DNA of 64,000 nucleotides from Diphasiastrum complanatum (lineage: Eukaryota; Streptophyta; Lycopodiopsida; Lycopodiales; Lycopodiaceae): the NCBI GenBank assembly GCA_029204225.1, contig CM055107.1, positions 293,620-357,619 on the forward strand, in the 5' to 3' direction. The notes under the pieces were generated by a model that was not told where the DNA came from, did no database searches, and saw nothing but the letters and a program-made list of their open reading frames with translations. Positions 11,036-22,014 of the stretch are shown one piece after another. Made by a program: the position numbers and the translations under genes. Position 1 is the first letter of the stretch. Each line of letters starts with the position of its first letter.

Positions 11036-11397
11036 CCAGTCTTTGATTGCTATTTAGTGAGGGACTTTGATGTGGGTATTTGAATCTGTTGTGGCCTAAG
11101 TTGACGAATTCTCAATGGTATTTTGAAATAGATGAGGCACCTCCGTAGTGGGGTGGACTACTGTGGTATGGGACACCAATGCTCCATCTAGTGAATAGAT
11201 GGCAATAGCTAGATGTTTGTTGTAAAAAATTCAAAGCCTGATGGAGGTAAAGCCAAAGACGAGTGGAATGGTAGGGAAGTAAACCCATTAATGTGTTGTT
11301 AAATTTCTTAGAGTTGAATCAATTTAATATTGATCGATCTTTTGTGACGTTAAAGGATATATCTTTCAAATTTGTACAAACAAAATATAGAGCAAAA

Positions 11398-11640
11398 GAT
11401 TGAATTTCTTCATTCAAATTGCAATTACTGTTGGTGTGTTGTCCTCTAGTAATTTGCGTTGGATTGGGATTTTGTTTATGATGTGTGACCATTAAATAAT
11501 TTTTACAATATATAGGCAAAGATTAAATTTCTTCATTCAAATTGCAATTACTGCTGGTGTGTTGTCTTCTAGTAATTTGCGTTGGATTTGGGATTTTGTG
11601 TATGATGTGTGACCATGAAAGAATTTTTTTGGAGGGTACC
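11398..11640 (+). repeat. Tandem duplication, period about 123 bp
   Basis: The segment starting at 11401 (TGAATTTCTTCATTCAAATT) recurs at 11524 with a few substitutions. Both copies run through GTGTGTTGTC, TAGTAATTTGCGTTGGAT and GATGTGTGACCAT. It is a single two-copy tandem duplication of non-coding sequence. Confidence 0.9.
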
Positions 11641-13717
11641 ATAATAAAACTTTCTCCTACTTATATTGATTATGCTACTCAAATAGCAGTTGGATTGGTC
11701 CCTGCTTGCATACTTGTTTGGGAGAGGGCAACTTGACGAGACCTTTCAAGGGATGCCCCAAGGTCTGAAGCCTTGGACATAGGCCTTATTAGCTGAAGCA
11801 CATGGCACGTTGTCATACTTCATTGTAAGCATTCTAATAAACATTCCATGGTCTAGAGGGGCAATGACAAACACCTGTGGGGGATATGGCACGTGTAGCA
11901 TTGTTGCCATTTCCAAAATAAGAATGTTGTGTTATGCCAAAAAGGCATTGCCATAAGCTGAATTCATTCACAGACAATGCACTTTTCTGCACAAAAATAA
12001 CGATAGTGCTTACTTGATATGTCTTTTTGTTTTATCATATTAGATGAGTCTAGCATATAGACATGCAAGCTCGTTCACCCATAAATGCGACCTGGATCAC
12101 AGGTAGTGTAACCTGCTCTAATACCATAAAAATTTCAAGCCCTAGCTCTGCGATATCTCAACTACTATAGAAGACAGCAGGAATCACAAATTTCAATTAA
12201 TGAATTCAGAGAAGCACTTTGGGGAGCATTTGTTTTCTTCAAGTAACAAGAACAAAATTACGTGCATGTGTGTGGATTAGAAAGATCTAAATAAGTTAAA
12301 TGTAAAGGTCGAGCTCATTATTGATACATGGAGGGAAAAACCTCACAAAGATAGACCTATGGACATTATATCATCAAATCTGGATTTGAGTTGAAGATGT
12401 CTCTAAAACTGGCTTTAGGACTAGGTATGGCTATCATGTTTAGTGATGCCATTTTCTTTGATAAAATGCTCCATAAACGTTTTAGAAAATGATGAATGAT
12501 CTCAATGATTGTGTAAGTTGCAGGTGATCGATAGATGAAGCAGTGAGCACTAGCAGCTGTCCGTCCTCAACCACACAGAGAAGACAAGTTTAGTGTCATT
12601 ACGGTGGAATTTTTTGACATTTTTTATTGTCAAAAAACATATGAACACAATTTTTTAGAAAGCAACTGAGACAATAAGTTGAGAAGGTCGTGTGATGGAA
12701 AAGATGAAGAAAGCCAGTTTGATGTCTTTAATGCTATCTTGTTAACATATGACTGTATAGGCTAATGAGACATCAAAAATAGGTGCCTGCAAACTTCGCT
12801 AGTGGTGAAATTGAATACTTAAGGATTATTCTGAATGTGCAGGAGGTTGCTAAGAAGTGCCATGACTAATCAAAGGATGACAATAGAGTTTGACGAGTTT
12901 AAGGGCATGGTCAAAGACACATATTCATAGTTATGAACTGATTGCTAAGGGAGTGAAAGAAAGGAGTTTCCGTAGATAATATGCATCTATCCTAGGTCTG
13001 GCCTGCATTGCAACAAGGGGAAAGCATTGATGATTGTTACAAAGTTTATTATATATTTTTGTTTCCAACATAAGATGTGTTTGTCCAAATTTGAGCCAAA
13101 AAGTTTCTAGAAGAATGTCACAATTGACCTTTTTTGAGGTTCCATGATATAACTCAGATTGCAGCTTATGCTTGGGTCCTTATGAGACATAAGTAATGCT
13201 GGCTAGCTAAGATTCATTTTAAATTCTATAATGTTGTTTCGATATGGATTGTTTTAGTTTCTTTTTTGGATTTTTGTAAGCTTCACCTAATGCTATTACT
13301 GAATTCTCAATTGAATTTTACGAATAGATATTACATAATATAACAGTTAGTTTTGAAGAACTTGATAGATACTTGTGTTGCCTGCATGTGTAAAAATGCA
13401 CAAGAAATGTTTCGACTCATGTCAAGGGTAAAACCTCATAGGGTATTAAGAGTTTCAAAGGCTACTTCATTTGTTCAGTAAGCCAGTAAGCAATTATCAA
13501 TGGATATGACAATATATGGACCAGTGTCGCATTGGATCACGTTCTGCTGCAACAGCGATCTTTTTAATTAATTTTTCTGCATAGAAGTTGAAAAAAATAC
13601 CACTAAATGGCCTAAAAATAGGTTAATAGGAGCAGAAAATAATTTACATTCTATCTGAACAATTTCAGACACCAATAAATCTATTTTTTGGGAAAAAAAT
13701 CAAAAAAAAAAAATTAG

Positions 13718-13777
13718 TGCACGTTCCGGGAAACCCTAATGGGATTTCCCAGATTGCGTTCCGGAACGGAACGTGCA
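13718..13777. repeat. Imperfect 60-bp palindrome
   Basis: TGCACGTTCC at the left is matched by GGAACGTGCA at the right. Inside is a second short palindrome, GGGAAACCCTAATGGGATTTCCC. It can form a stem-loop. There is no evidence for a specific function. Confidence 0.6.
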
Positions 13778-14227
13778 ACTTTGATATGGACAGTGGTAGT
13801 TACTCCAAACAAATATAGACTACAAAACAGTTGAGGACAACAGAAGCAACATTTTTGGTTTCATGAAATATGTTTCTGTCTTACATAGTTTACCTAGTCT
13901 ATTGTTTCAGATTGGGATACTAAATCAACAACTAACTTCTTAAGAGCACTTATAGAGAAATTCGGACCAGCATTAAGTTTATGTTCCTCTTTTTGTCCTC
14001 AAAATGGTTGACAATATGAAGTGCACAAATGGTCCTATCCTAGAACTTTGATGTTTATGTCTTTGAACAAAGACTAGTATGTGCCTTTGGTAGAATTTGC
14101 CTAGAATGTAACACATGTGCTCTATGGGCAAAGGCACCATTTGCCACTTTATTTGCTTTAGAATAATTAAAAAGTTTTTGCTATTGATAAGTTTTGTGAA
14201 GACTATACGATTGCCTATGAGCAAGTA

Positions 14228-14621
14228 TGTTAGGAACAACATAACCACGTCAAAGGCAAGGCTAGTCTGATCCACCCAGCCAATGCACACTTTTATAGAT
14301 TGCCCCTCGTAGCTTAGTGTGAGTTTGCATGGGAGTGGTAGGTAGTAGTTACTGCCAACACCCATTGTTCATGCTGCATGCACAAGATTATTGTTCATGT
14401 GGGGTCCCAATCCATCACTGATGGATTGCATGGCCCCTAGCTGTCATGCATGTGTCCGCATGTGTTTGCATGCGTATGCATGTGTCCGCATGGGCATTAC
14501 TAGCCCTCATACTAATTGCATGGTATGCATGCATGCCTCTAACTCACATTGTCCTCTGCCCCCTGATTGTTAGTTGTTTCCAGATGTACTGTTGGGTTGG
14601 TACTGTTACGGTCTCGTAACA
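14228..14621 (-). repeat. Gypsy 3' LTR (minus-strand sense)
   Basis: Begins TGTTAGGAACAACATAACC and ends GTCTCGTAACA on the plus strand. It is about 90 percent alike to 20273-20668. Both LTRs share an internal cluster of GCATG(T/C) repeats (for example 14440-14490), a low-complexity stretch that gives spurious Cys/His-rich frames. Confidence 0.92.
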
Positions 14622-14634
14622 CTCCCTCCCCCTT
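14622..14634 (-). promoter_or_regulatory. Polypurine tract
   Basis: On the minus strand the bases next to the 3' LTR read AAGGGGGAGGGAG. This purine run is the standard priming site for plus-strand DNA synthesis in LTR elements and fixes the element's orientation. Confidence 0.85.
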
Positions 14635-14924
14635 AAGAGCTATATATTCAGATTGTCAATAATAGGCTCATGAACCTTCACAGATCATGATTAGCTTTGG
14701 GAAGCACGCGGTTATGCCCGCTATTGTCTTGTGCTCACTTGCTTAATTGACTTGTATATTTTGTTATACATAATCTGATTACAGCTCTGTATATTTCTGC
14801 GTTCAGATTCGTGTCAATACTGCAATGCTTTCCTATGTTCTGTCTGGCTCCCTATTTGCTTTGTCTGGTTGTCTACTCATCGCTTCCGCAAATTTATTGT
14901 TCACAAATAGTAATTTTTCTAGCT

Positions 14925-15035
14925 GTTCGCGACTGATTATTAGTCTTGTCTTTCGCGACTGATTTTCAGTCGAGCTCAATATAGCTTTTCGCGAAATATT
15001 CGCGACTGATAATTTGTCTAGTTGTTCACGACAAA
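14925..15035 (+). repeat. Cluster of TCGCGACTGAT short repeats
   Basis: TTCGCGACTGAT and close variants (TCGCGACTGATT, TTCGCGAAATATTCGCGACTGAT, TTCACGACAAATTATC) recur about five times within 110 bp, in the internal 3' region of the gypsy element between the RT remnant and the polypurine tract. No function is known. Confidence 0.65.
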
Positions 15036-15354
15036 TTATCTTTATGATGTTTTGATGTTTGGCTATGTAATCAGATCGAACGTGATTTCTATCACTAATG
15101 TTCTATTCGAATCTAATAGGCATAGTCATGCTTGGGGAAAGAGTGTGATAACTTATTCTGCTGTGCACGAACACTTTCCATTCGAGTTCGTTTCTCTTTC
15201 GAGTTTCGAGTTTGCTTCTTTTCGTGTTCGTTTTGTTTTTGGTTTTCCTCTTTTCCAACAGTACTATATCTCGTCTGAGCGGGTTCGAGGTTCTTACTTT
15301 CAAACGCTACTGGTCGCTAGTTTTGGTTTAACACTGCACCTACTGCAAAGTCAC

Positions 15355-16280
15355 TAGCATTTGTTTTGACCACAAAAGGTTGATTTGGGTCAACGACTTT
15401 GGTGCTGTAACCAAGGCTGCTTTGACGAGTTTCATTCCCTTCCCCTTAAAAAGATTTGTCATGGGAACTGCTATCTGAGCATAATCCTTGACAAATTGTC
15501 TGTGTAGTATCTTGAAAGTCCAAGAAAGACTTGAAGGTCTGTAATGTTGTTTGGTCTAGGCCAACTAAATATGGCTTTGACCTTATTTGGATCCATTTTA
15601 ATCCCATGCTTTGGAGATAATGTGGCCCAAATATGCTATTTCTTTGGTAAAAAACTCACATTTAGGTGTCTTTGCATATAGGTTATGCTTTTTGAGCAAA
15701 CGAAACACCTTTTTAAGGTGAGCTAAATGCTCTTTCTTAGACTAAGATATCATGTAGAAAAACTACCACCAATTTTGCTAAATATGGCCAAAGAGCATTG
15801 TTTAGGTCATAAAAGTAGAGGAGCATTGGTGAGTCCAATGGGCATCACCTTAAACTCATAATGACCATGACGAGTTCTAAAGGCTGTTTTTGGATATCTT
15901 CCATCTTAATACGGACTTGATGATACCCCGAACGAAGATCTATTTTATTGAAATATCTTGCCCCGTCGAGCTGATCAAGCAACTCGTCTACACGAGGCAT
16001 ATGGTACTTATTCTTTATTGTGACTTTATTTAAGGCTCTGTAGTCTACGCATAAACGCATAGAGCCTTTTTTCTTGTTAATTAAAAGGACAAGTGTTGCC
16101 CAAGGAGAACTGCTTGGTTTTATTTGTCCTTTATTTAGATATTCTGTTAGTCGTTTACTTATTTCCTGATGCTCTGATTGACTTACTGGATAGGGTGGCT
16201 TAGCTACGGGTGCTGTACCAAGTACTAAGTTAATAGCATGATCAACTTCTCTACAGAAGGGTGGTAAACCACTGGGCAAA
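15355..16280 (-). pseudogene. Ty3/gypsy reverse transcriptase remnant
   Basis: The minus strand encodes [20 protein letters not shown], then [20 protein letters not shown] and [16 protein letters not shown], the hallmark N-terminal half of gypsy RT. Further along, in shifted frames, it encodes AYLGHIIS-like, PNNITDLQVFLGLSRYYRQF and FLGL motifs of the RT thumb and connection. The catalytic YxDD box around 15753-15764 reads FLHD, so activity is lost. Several frameshifts and stops interrupt the reading. Coding similarity ends near 15355. RNase H and integrase, which should follow, are not seen before the polypurine tract about 720 bp further on. Confidence 0.85.
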
Positions 16281-16891
16281 TCATCAGGAAAACATCAGCA
16301 TACTTACTTAACAGAGTATCTAACTTTTTCTTTTTATGAAAAATATTATTGCAAACAGAGTCGTCAAAAATAAAGTGTAAGTCACAAACAAGTACCTCAT
16401 GTTGATCATCTTCCAGAAGCTGAACAAACCTTGAGCTGGACACCCTACTGTTGGGAACTCCATGCTCCCCATGCAGATGAACCTCCCGATCGTTTCACTG
16501 AAAACTGAGGGTATTGTCCTGGTAATTCCGTCGGAGAGTGGGGCCCAAACTATAGAGCCAATCCCTCCCTAGTACTAGGTCGGTACGGTCCAGATTCAGC
16601 ATCTGCAAGTTCAAGTTATCCTGATAACCTTGAATATCTAGACCTAGATTACTGACCATGGTTTCCCACAATTTCTTATCCTGACCCTTCTCCAAAGAAA
16701 CTATTTACCTATGCTGACTAGGTGTTTCTGGAAGCTGTAGTTTCTTGACTAGGGTGTAATTGATGAGATTATGGGTTGCCCAATCATCCACCATTACTCG
16801 TACTGACTAATTGCCAATATTCCCATGCATACGTATTAGGTCGTGAGGCCTAGTGGTCAACTGACCATGGTGCTCATGGTCCTCATGGAAC
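16281..16891 (-). pseudogene. Ty3/gypsy protease and RT linker remnant
   Basis: The minus-strand sequence around 16750-16796 reads VMVDDWATHNLI, matching the aspartic protease motif (V)DSGATHNFI with the Ser-Gly replaced by Asp-Trp. Then come DRTDLVLGRDWLYSLGP (about 16545-16600), typical of the gypsy protease C-terminal region, and the SKYADVF segment that precedes RT. Stops between blocks break the frame. The stretch is cut at 16891 by the nested copia LTR. Confidence 0.75.
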
Positions 16892-16996
16892 TGTTGAAAA
16901 GTAATGCCTATTTTACCCCTTTGGCTAAGCACTAGTTAAGTTGTAAGTTGTACATAACTCATGGGTCATGTTTTAATTAAATACATGAGACCCCCC
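16892..16996 (+). repeat. Truncated copia 5' LTR
   Basis: Begins TGTTGAAAAGTAATGCC and ends GAGACCCCCC. It is the same as 19604-19708 apart from about four bases. At 16997 the sequence jumps to integrase coding, so a deletion junction fuses LTR to pol. Confidence 0.88.
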
Positions 16997-19590
16997 GGCC
17001 AAGGAAATTCTTGAGCTTGTGCATTCAGATTTATGTGGTCCCATGCAGGTCAAATCAATAGGGGGGGCATACTATCTCATGACCTTCGTAGATGATTTCT
17101 CATGGAAGGTATGGGTCTATTTTCTGAAGCTGAAATCTGAAGCGTTCAAATACTTCAAACAGTGGAAAGCTATGGTGGAAAACCACACAGGGAAGAGGTC
17201 AGGTTAGATAAGGGTGGTGAGTATATTTCTGATGAGTTCAAAGATCTTTGCAAAGCATGTGGGAGAAAGAGACAGTTTACTGCTCCACATACACGGCAGC
17301 AGAACGGCGTGGCTGAGCGGAAAAACAGGTCTATAGTTGACTATGCGAGGAGCATGCTCAAGGCAAAGTGGTTGCCGAATTCTTTTTGGGCAGAAGCAAT
17401 AGCAATTGCTATTTTTCTATTGAATAGAAGACCAACCAAAGCAGTTGAAGGAATCATGCTAGAAGAAGCATATAGTGGCAACAAGCCCAAAGTGGGCAGC
17501 CTAGAAGTATTTGGGTGTACGGCATATGCACATACACCAAAGGACTTGCGGAAGAAACTTGATGCAAAATCCGTGAAGTGTATCTTCCTTGGGTATAGTG
17601 AAGGTGAGAAAGCCTATGTGCTATATGATCTCGAAAACAGGAAGAAGATCCTAAGTCGAGATGTCATCTTTGATGAAGAGCATTCACCCAAGATACAGGA
17701 GCAAGAGAAGGATGGAACTATTGAGTTCATACCCTTGATTGATTCCACGGATGAGGATCCTAGTCAAGAGTCCTGTGAGCCTCAAGTGCAAGAGCAACAA
17801 CAAGAAATCGAACATACTTGTTCGAGGCCTCTTTCTGGCCAAGTGCCAGAAGCCGAAGTTGGGGACAAACGGAAGACTAAGACAGTACCATGGGATACAT
17901 GGTCACCATCCACATCACCTACCGCTAGGAAGAAGCTACCTAGGTGGTATTGGGAAACAATCAAAGAAGGTCAAATGATGGAAGAAGGAGAGAGCAGTGA
18001 ACAGGGTGTCAGAAGATCTCTTAGGTCTCATGAGAGACAAGAGACTAACTTTGCTCTTATGTCCACTATTCTGAATGCAGATGAGCCACAGTTTTTTCAC
18101 GAAGCCGTGAAGGAAAAGGTATGGCAACATGCTATGCAGGAGCAGTACGACTCCATTGTCAAGAATGACACATGGGAGCTCACTACATTGCCAAAAGGGA
18201 AGCAACCGATAGGTTGCAAGTGGGTCTATAAGACCAAGTTTCATGCCAATGGAACAGTGGATGAGTACAAGGCAAGGTTGGTGGCAGAAGGCTATGCCCA
18301 GCAGGAGGGGCTAGACTATGATGAGACATTTGCATCTATTGCTAAGATGACATCTATCAGGACCGTTTTGGCCATAGCCGCATATTTTGATTGGGATGTC
18401 CATCAAATGGATGTGTTTGGGATGTCCATCAAATGGATGTCAAGAGTGCCTTAATGGGCACCTACAGGAGGAGGTTTACATGGAACAACCGCAGGGGTTT
18501 GAGATAACAGGCAAGGAGAATCTGGTTTGCAGGCTTACGAAAGCCTTGTATGGGCTCAAACAGGCGCCAAGGGCATGGTATAGCCGAATTGACGAGTACT
18601 TTGCAAGACAAGGGTTTGAGAAGAGTAAGGAGAAGACTTTGTGGTTGTTGTTCTCTATGTGGATGATCTACTCATCACGAGAAGCAATAAGAAGCTTATT
18701 GCTTGTGTTAAGAAAAATCTTTCTAGTGAGTTTGAGATGAAAGATTTGGGTTTGCTACACTATTGCCTATTAGTTGAGGTTTGGAAAGGGAAGCGTTGTC
18801 TTTTTATCTCACAGGCAAAGTATGCACAAAAATTATTGAAGATGTTTAATATGCAAGAAAGCAAACCAATTAGCACACCCATGGATGCAAGCAACAAGCC
18901 ATCAAAAGATGATGGTCCAACATTTGTAGATGAGACGCTCTATCATCAATTGGTGGGCAGCCTGATTTACCTTACTACCACCAGGCCAGATATTGTTTAT
19001 GCGGTTGGGATTGCAAGTCAATTCATGAGTAAGCCTGCCGAAGCACATTGGAAGGCAGCCAAGCGGATCCTAGGATATGTGAGAGGGACAATGACTTATG
19101 GGATTGGATATACAGATGATGGGGACCTTCAGCTGGAGGGTTATTCAGTTTCTGATTGGGCAGGTGATAGAGACGATCGGAGATCGACGACAGGCTATTG
19201 TTTTAGCCTAGGTTCAGGGGCTATATCATGGTGTAGCAACAAGCAGCCTACTATTGCTCTATCATCTACCGAAGTTGAGTACAGGGCGACTATGAGGTCC
19301 GCCTGTGAAGCCACTACTTAAGGATATGCAGATTGCTCAAGTAAGACCTACATTGTTACATTGTGATAACCAAAGTTGCATTCAGCTTGCGAGGAATCCA
19401 GTCTATCATGCACGGACGGAGCACATGCAGGTGGACCAACATTTCATATGAGAGAAAGTGCACAGTGGGGAGATGGAGCTAGTTTATTGTGACACCAACG
19501 ACCAGATATCTGATATTTTATTAAACCACTTAGTAAAGATAAGTTTGAAAAGTTCAGAACTTTGTTGGGTGTCAGTTTGAATGAAATTGC
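16997..19590 (+). pseudogene. Copia integrase-RT-RNase H remnant
   Basis: Integrase begins KEILELVHSDLCGPM at 17003 and continues VRLDKGGEYISDEF and QQNGVAERKNRSIVDYARSM, so the DDE residues are mostly kept. A frame break lies near 17200. RT starts at about 18165 (DTWELTTLPKGKQPIGCKWV). A small tandem duplication near 18391-18440 shifts the frame. RT resumes with [20 protein letters not shown], another frameshift near 18630, and an intact LYVDDLLI box at about 18650. RNase H follows (DWAGDRDDRRSTTGYCFSLG; ALSSTEVEY) with a final break near 19315. Not functional. Confidence 0.9.
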
Positions 19591-19603
19591 CATTAAGGGG
19601 GTT

Positions 19604-19940
19604 TGTTGAAGACTAATGCCTATTTTACCCCTTTGGCTAAGCACTAGTTAAGTTGTAAGTTGTACATAACTCATGGGGCATGTTTTGATTAAATACATGA
19701 GACCCCCCTTTTATAAGCTGAGTAAATTAGTGCAAGTGGCCCACTTGGCCAAGTAGCTCACTCCTATGGTTGACACCTAGACCTTCTATGCATGTAAGTG
19801 AGGTGCTTGCCTCACAAGGGATTTGGAGGACCCACGCTCTCATCTCTCTCTCTAGCAATTCATTTCTTCTTCTAACTTTTGGTAAAAATGCTTATGCAAT
19901 TCTCCTTGTGAGTGATGTTTTCCATAGCCAAGTTTGTCAA
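19604..19940 (+). repeat. Copia 3' LTR
   Basis: Begins TGTTGAAGACTAATGCC after the AAGGGGG polypurine tract. It contains a CTTTTATAAGC TATA-like sequence shortly after 19708 and a CTCTCATCTCTCTCTC stretch. The exact end was not resolved. Confidence 0.75.
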
Positions 19941-20259
19941 GCTTTCATAGTTGATCTAGTATTAAAGTTAAGATACTCCATAGGTGGGTCTTGCAAATCA
20001 TCATTGGAATCCACCTGAAATAGTGCGCTTGAGATCAAGCCAAAGGACTGGCAATTGGGCGTTCTAAAACCCTGGAAAAAACAGCAGAGAGGGCACCCAA
20101 TCTTCTCGATAATTCTGGTCTCTTCCAAGCTGACAAATCCAACCAGGTGGGTGCTCCAAAATCAGATCCAAACTTCCTCTTAGTACTTGCTGATAGAAGA
20201 GAAATCACCTATGGAAGACGTAGAGGATGCCACTACCACAATATTGGTCTAACATCTAT

Positions 20260-20271
20260 GCTCTGAATCCA
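20260..20271 (-). promoter_or_regulatory. Degenerate gypsy primer-binding site
   Basis: On the minus strand, one base inside the 5' LTR, the sequence is TGGATTCAGAGC. This is close to TGGTATCAGAGC, the complement of initiator tRNA-Met. Together with the polypurine tract at the opposite end it sets the element on the minus strand. Confidence 0.7.
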
Positions 20272-20272
20272 G

Positions 20273-20668
20273 TGTTAGGAACAACATAACCACGTCGAAG
20301 GCAAAGCTAGTGTGACCCACCTAGCCAATGCACTCTTTTATAGAAGGCCCCTCCTAGCCCAGTGTGAGTTTGCATGGGAGTGGTAGGTAGTAGTTACTGC
20401 CAACACCCAACTGTTCATGCTGCATGCACTAGATTACTATTGCATGTGGGGTCCCAGTTCATCACTGATGGATTGCATGGCCCCTGATTGTCATGCATGC
20501 ATCTGCGTGTGTCTGCATGCATATGCATGTGTCCGCATGGGCATTACTGGCCCTCATACGAACTGAATAGTATGCATGCATGCCTCTGACTCACATTGTC
20601 CTCTGCCCTCTGATGGTTAGGTGTTCCTTGATGTACTGTTGGGTTGGTACTGTTACGGTCTCGTAACA
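20273..20668 (-). repeat. Gypsy 5' LTR (minus-strand sense)
   Basis: Partner of 14228-14621, with the same terminal TGTTA/TAACA. Divergence between the two LTRs is by eye near 10 percent, so the insertion is old. Confidence 0.92.
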
Positions 20669-21594
20669 AAGTGTACAAGGCAATAGCTAGGACACAAGAA
20701 TACTAATAAAAGGCAGCAAAGAAACTATGAAGGATGCTATCTTTAGGAAGGAGATTAGGTTTCATTTGAATTTGATAAGAAGAGGTTAAAAGGAAAGGAG
20801 AATCTTTATCTCAAGTTTGCTCCTAAATATCATGTTCCTTTCCATGTGACAATTTGACAAAGATAATCAATGATGTAGTTCATCATTTGGCTATCCCCCA
20901 TTAGGAATCGCACAAGCATTCTATCTGAGCCTCCTCGACTTTTGAGGCTCACCAAGCACACGAAAGAAAAAAGGAGATAGCACATTGAAGTGCCTCTTGA
21001 TATTCAAGGATATTTACTAGGCATTGCATTGTTCCCTCTTGGGAGGGAGCAATGTATTTCTAGTAGATTTGAGTTCTTAGGAACACATTCTTGTTCTCAT
21101 GAATGTTTGTGTCTCATGTAACAACATTCCTTAAGCATTCTGTCATGGTGGGAACTCGTTCTTTGGCTTGCAATTAGCTTGATGACATAATTTCATCTAG
21201 GCCTTGAGGACCTAATCTTTATGAAGATAGTTATTCTTTCTATGAGGGTAGTCGGGTGCCCATTGGGAGGGGGAGATCTCTCTTGTTTGCTTGGCTTATT
21301 CTCTAGTGTTGCTAGTAGTGTGCTTTCTTGTGGTAGTATGTTTGAGGTTTGAAATCTTGCTTATGGTATGGGACATAAGTAGGGTTTGGATCTTGAGTAT
21401 GCTGTGGAGTGTTGTGGTATGCTTGTGATTTGTTTATGGTTAGCAAGGGGGTGCTAGATAAGTCTTGCTTGGAGCTTGGATCTAGCTATGGTTGGGTGGT
21501 GAATACTTGAGGCCAGCTTGTTATCTATCTTTGTGTTTAAAGAGTAGGGACACAGGTGGAGGAGAGATCCTTGGAGGCTGCCATTGATCTTGTT
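20669..21594. other. No recognisable gene
   Basis: Non-coding sequence with many stops on both strands. Short retroelement-like words appear, but there is nothing I can assign. Confidence 0.5.
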
Positions 21595-21977
21595 TTTTGT
21601 AAATCTAAAGATCAATGGCAGATATTTTTACTAAGTCATTAGATAGATATAAATTTGAGAGGTTTTAAACTCTATTAGGAATAGAAGAATGTAATTTTAT
21701 CATTGAAGGAGAGTGTTAGAAATCAATGATAAACTTCATTGTTAATGTTTATGATGTACATTAATGTTGACAGCTGTTACCAGCTGTAATTAGCCGTAGG
21801 CTAGTCTATTAGTCTATTCGTAGGTTTTCTCTCTCTATCAGGGTTCAGGGTTTATATGTACATTTTATATTCAGTATGAAGTTAGTGTGATAGAGTGATA
21901 TTGTGTGTTCTTCTTTCGTCTCCCTACTTGGTGATTGTTTATGGTGAATGCTTGATGTTGCATTTCTGATTGTTGAC
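21595..21977 (+). mobile_element. Copia 3' end: RNase H tail plus LTR
   Basis: The coding tail around 21598-21712 reads DQ-ADIFTKSLDRYKFERF-like, with the conserved IFTKSL motif of copia RNase H, in two frames. It is followed by a purine-rich tract (GAAGGAGAG). An LTR starting TGTTAGAAATCAATG at 21715 runs to about 21977 (ending ...GTTGACA). The rest of the element is absent. What follows is the gag-like fragment. Confidence 0.7.
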
Positions 21978-22014
21978 ATCTGACCTGTATATTTGGTTTA
22001 TCAACTGCAAAATG

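Larger units (their letters stand above)
9577..11041 (-). repeat. Right arm of the ~1.47 kb inverted repeat
   Basis: Reverse complement of 1268-2747. The inner end begins GTGATCCATACTATCTTG and the outer end is a (GA)n tract followed by ATTC. The arm abuts the truncated inner element at 9576/9577. Differences from the left arm are mostly single bases and (GA)n length, so duplication or insertion is fairly recent relative to the 740-1262 copy. Confidence 0.85.
11042..14227. other. Gene-free stretch with retroelement scraps
   Basis: No coding family is recognised. At 12115-12126 the plus strand reads GCTCTAATACCA, one base from the reverse complement of a TGGTATCAGAGC primer-binding site, so a decayed minus-strand LTR element may start there. 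The rest is AT-rich with many stops in all frames. Confidence 0.4.
16892..19940 (+). mobile_element. Ty1/copia element nested in the gypsy element, internally deleted
   Basis: A 105-bp LTR fragment (16892-16996) is followed directly by integrase coding. The 3' LTR starts at 19604 after a polypurine tract (AAGGGGG). The leader, gag and protease are missing. The two LTR starts differ at about four of 105 positions. The 3' LTR end and target duplication could not be fixed; the end lies between about 19.84 and 20.01 kb. Confidence 0.85.
14228..20668 (-). mobile_element. Ty3/gypsy LTR retrotransposon, minus strand, with nested copia insertion
   Basis: Two ~395-bp LTRs with TGTTA...TAACA ends bound the element. 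The minus orientation is shown by a polypurine tract beside 14621, a primer-binding-site-like sequence beside 20273, and minus-strand protease and reverse transcriptase coding between them. The flanks AAGTA (14223-14227) and AAGTG (20669-20673) match at four of five bases, consistent with a decayed target duplication. Integrase is absent and gag mostly missing. The RT active site is degenerate, so the element is dead. A plus-strand copia element occupies 16892 to about 19.9 kb. Confidence 0.85.

Noticed and set aside
14391-14573. Cys/His/Met-rich 60-codon frame
   Set aside because: It lies inside the gypsy LTR and arises from GCATG-type short repeats. The other LTR does not keep the frame.
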